Positions 6,044 through 6,227 of a DNA stretch of 6,227 nt are shown here, piece by piece; position 1 is the stretch's first letter, and each line of letters opens with the position of its first letter. Below the pieces are notes generated by a model. The model saw only the letters and a list, made by a program, of their open reading frames with translations, was not told the DNA's origin and searched no databases. Source of the DNA: Bacillota bacterium (GTDB taxonomy: Bacteria > Bacillota_E > Sulfobacillia > Sulfobacillales > Sulfobacillaceae); assembly GCA_021802225.1 (NCBI GenBank), contig JAKAAS010000118.1:1-6227 (forward strand), given 5' to 3'. Position numbers and translations under genes: made by a program.

Positions 6044-6151
6044 ATGCCAAAGATGTCGGCAAGCGAAGCCGTTGCTGAAGTGTTGGTTCAAGAGCAAGTA
6101 ACGCACGTTTCGGGAATTGTTGGATCAGCGTTTAGGATGTGTGACCCGTAA
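6044..6151 (+). CDS. xsc: N-terminal fragment of a thiamine-diphosphate enzyme, probably sulfoacetaldehyde acetyltransferase, broken at about 6134
   Basis: Thirty residues read as the start of a ThDP-binding fold: MPKMSASEAVAEVL, then VTHVSGIVGSAF. The SEA..VLV..GV..V.GI.GSAF pattern, ending in GSAF, resembles the opening of Xsc, which cleaves sulfoacetaldehyde with phosphate into acetyl phosphate and sulfite; family members run to about 600 residues. After GSAF the frame reads RMCDP and meets TAA at 6149-6151, where family members continue into the loop leading to the cofactor-activating Glu. The break coincides with the start of an inverted segment, so the stop is a junction artefact and not the gene's true end. 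The strong ribosome site and position after pta support a real third operon gene. Another ThDP enzyme (acetolactate synthase type) is the main alternative, since so little is present. Confidence 0.6.
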   Translation: MPKMSASEAVAEVLVQEQVTHVSGIVGSAFRMCDP

Positions 6152-6227
6152 AGCCGCCTTGGTCACAGGTTCAAAAATTGCTGCGGTATCCGCTTCTTGG
6201 AATCCATCCCACCCCAAGGTCGCCGAA
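6128..6227 (-). pseudogene. Inverted internal fragment of a ThDP-enzyme gene (Xsc-like)
   Basis: On the minus strand, from the codon at 6226 to 6128, 33 residues read without a stop, beginning SATLGWDGFQEADTAAIF and followed by EPVTKAALRVTHPKR. This is the FQEAD...VTK...V..P.R pattern found about 110-145 residues into the N-terminal domain of ThDP enzymes, including Xsc. There is no start codon, and the frame runs off the window at its upstream end and into TGA (6127-6125) at the junction. It probably comes from the same gene whose start lies at 6044, flipped; a second convergent gene is possible but less likely because both reading frames break at the same point. Confidence 0.6.

Overview
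The window looks like part of a bacterial catabolic locus for a small organic acid, most likely an organosulfonate such as isethionate, sulfoacetate or taurine-derived sulfoacetaldehyde. GC content is moderate. Purine-rich AGGAGG-type ribosome sites precede nearly every gene, and GTG and TTG starts occur. This suggests a Bacillota (Gram-positive) host, perhaps near the Alicyclobacillus/Sulfobacillus-type lineages, but that is an impression from style and not a demonstrated placement.

Layout: two divergent arms flank a 329-bp intergenic region (3841-4169). The minus-strand arm runs leftwards as MFS transporter 2 (2419-3840), MFS transporter 1 (986-2368) and a class III (CaiB/BaiF) CoA-transferase (1-965, cut by the window edge). 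Gaps are 50 and 20 nt, so it is probably one operon. The plus-strand arm runs phosphate acetyltransferase pta (4170-5219), a short-chain dehydrogenase/reductase (5222-6004) and the first ~30 codons of a thiamine-diphosphate enzyme resembling sulfoacetaldehyde acetyltransferase Xsc (from 6044). Pta and SDR are 2 nt apart, so they are probably coupled.

The intergenic region holds a promoter-like sequence for each direction. Immediately downstream of each -10 lies one arm of a 24-bp imperfect inverted repeat (3989-4012 and 4125-4148; 19/24 matches, all mismatches transitions). This is the layout expected if one regulator controls both arms. A cre-like palindrome and a direct repeat lie near the leftward promoter.

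Working model (inference): the MFS proteins import the substrate. The SDR and/or CoA-transferase convert it towards sulfoacetaldehyde. Xsc cleaves that with phosphate to acetyl phosphate and sulfite, and Pta makes acetyl-CoA. The pta + Xsc-like pairing is the main support; the roles of the SDR and CoA-transferase are open.

The last ~100 bp are anomalous. The Xsc-like frame breaks at about 6134, and the rest of the window codes, on the opposite strand, for a more internal piece of the same kind of enzyme. This is a fold-back junction: either a real inversion or an assembly/amplification chimera at a contig end.
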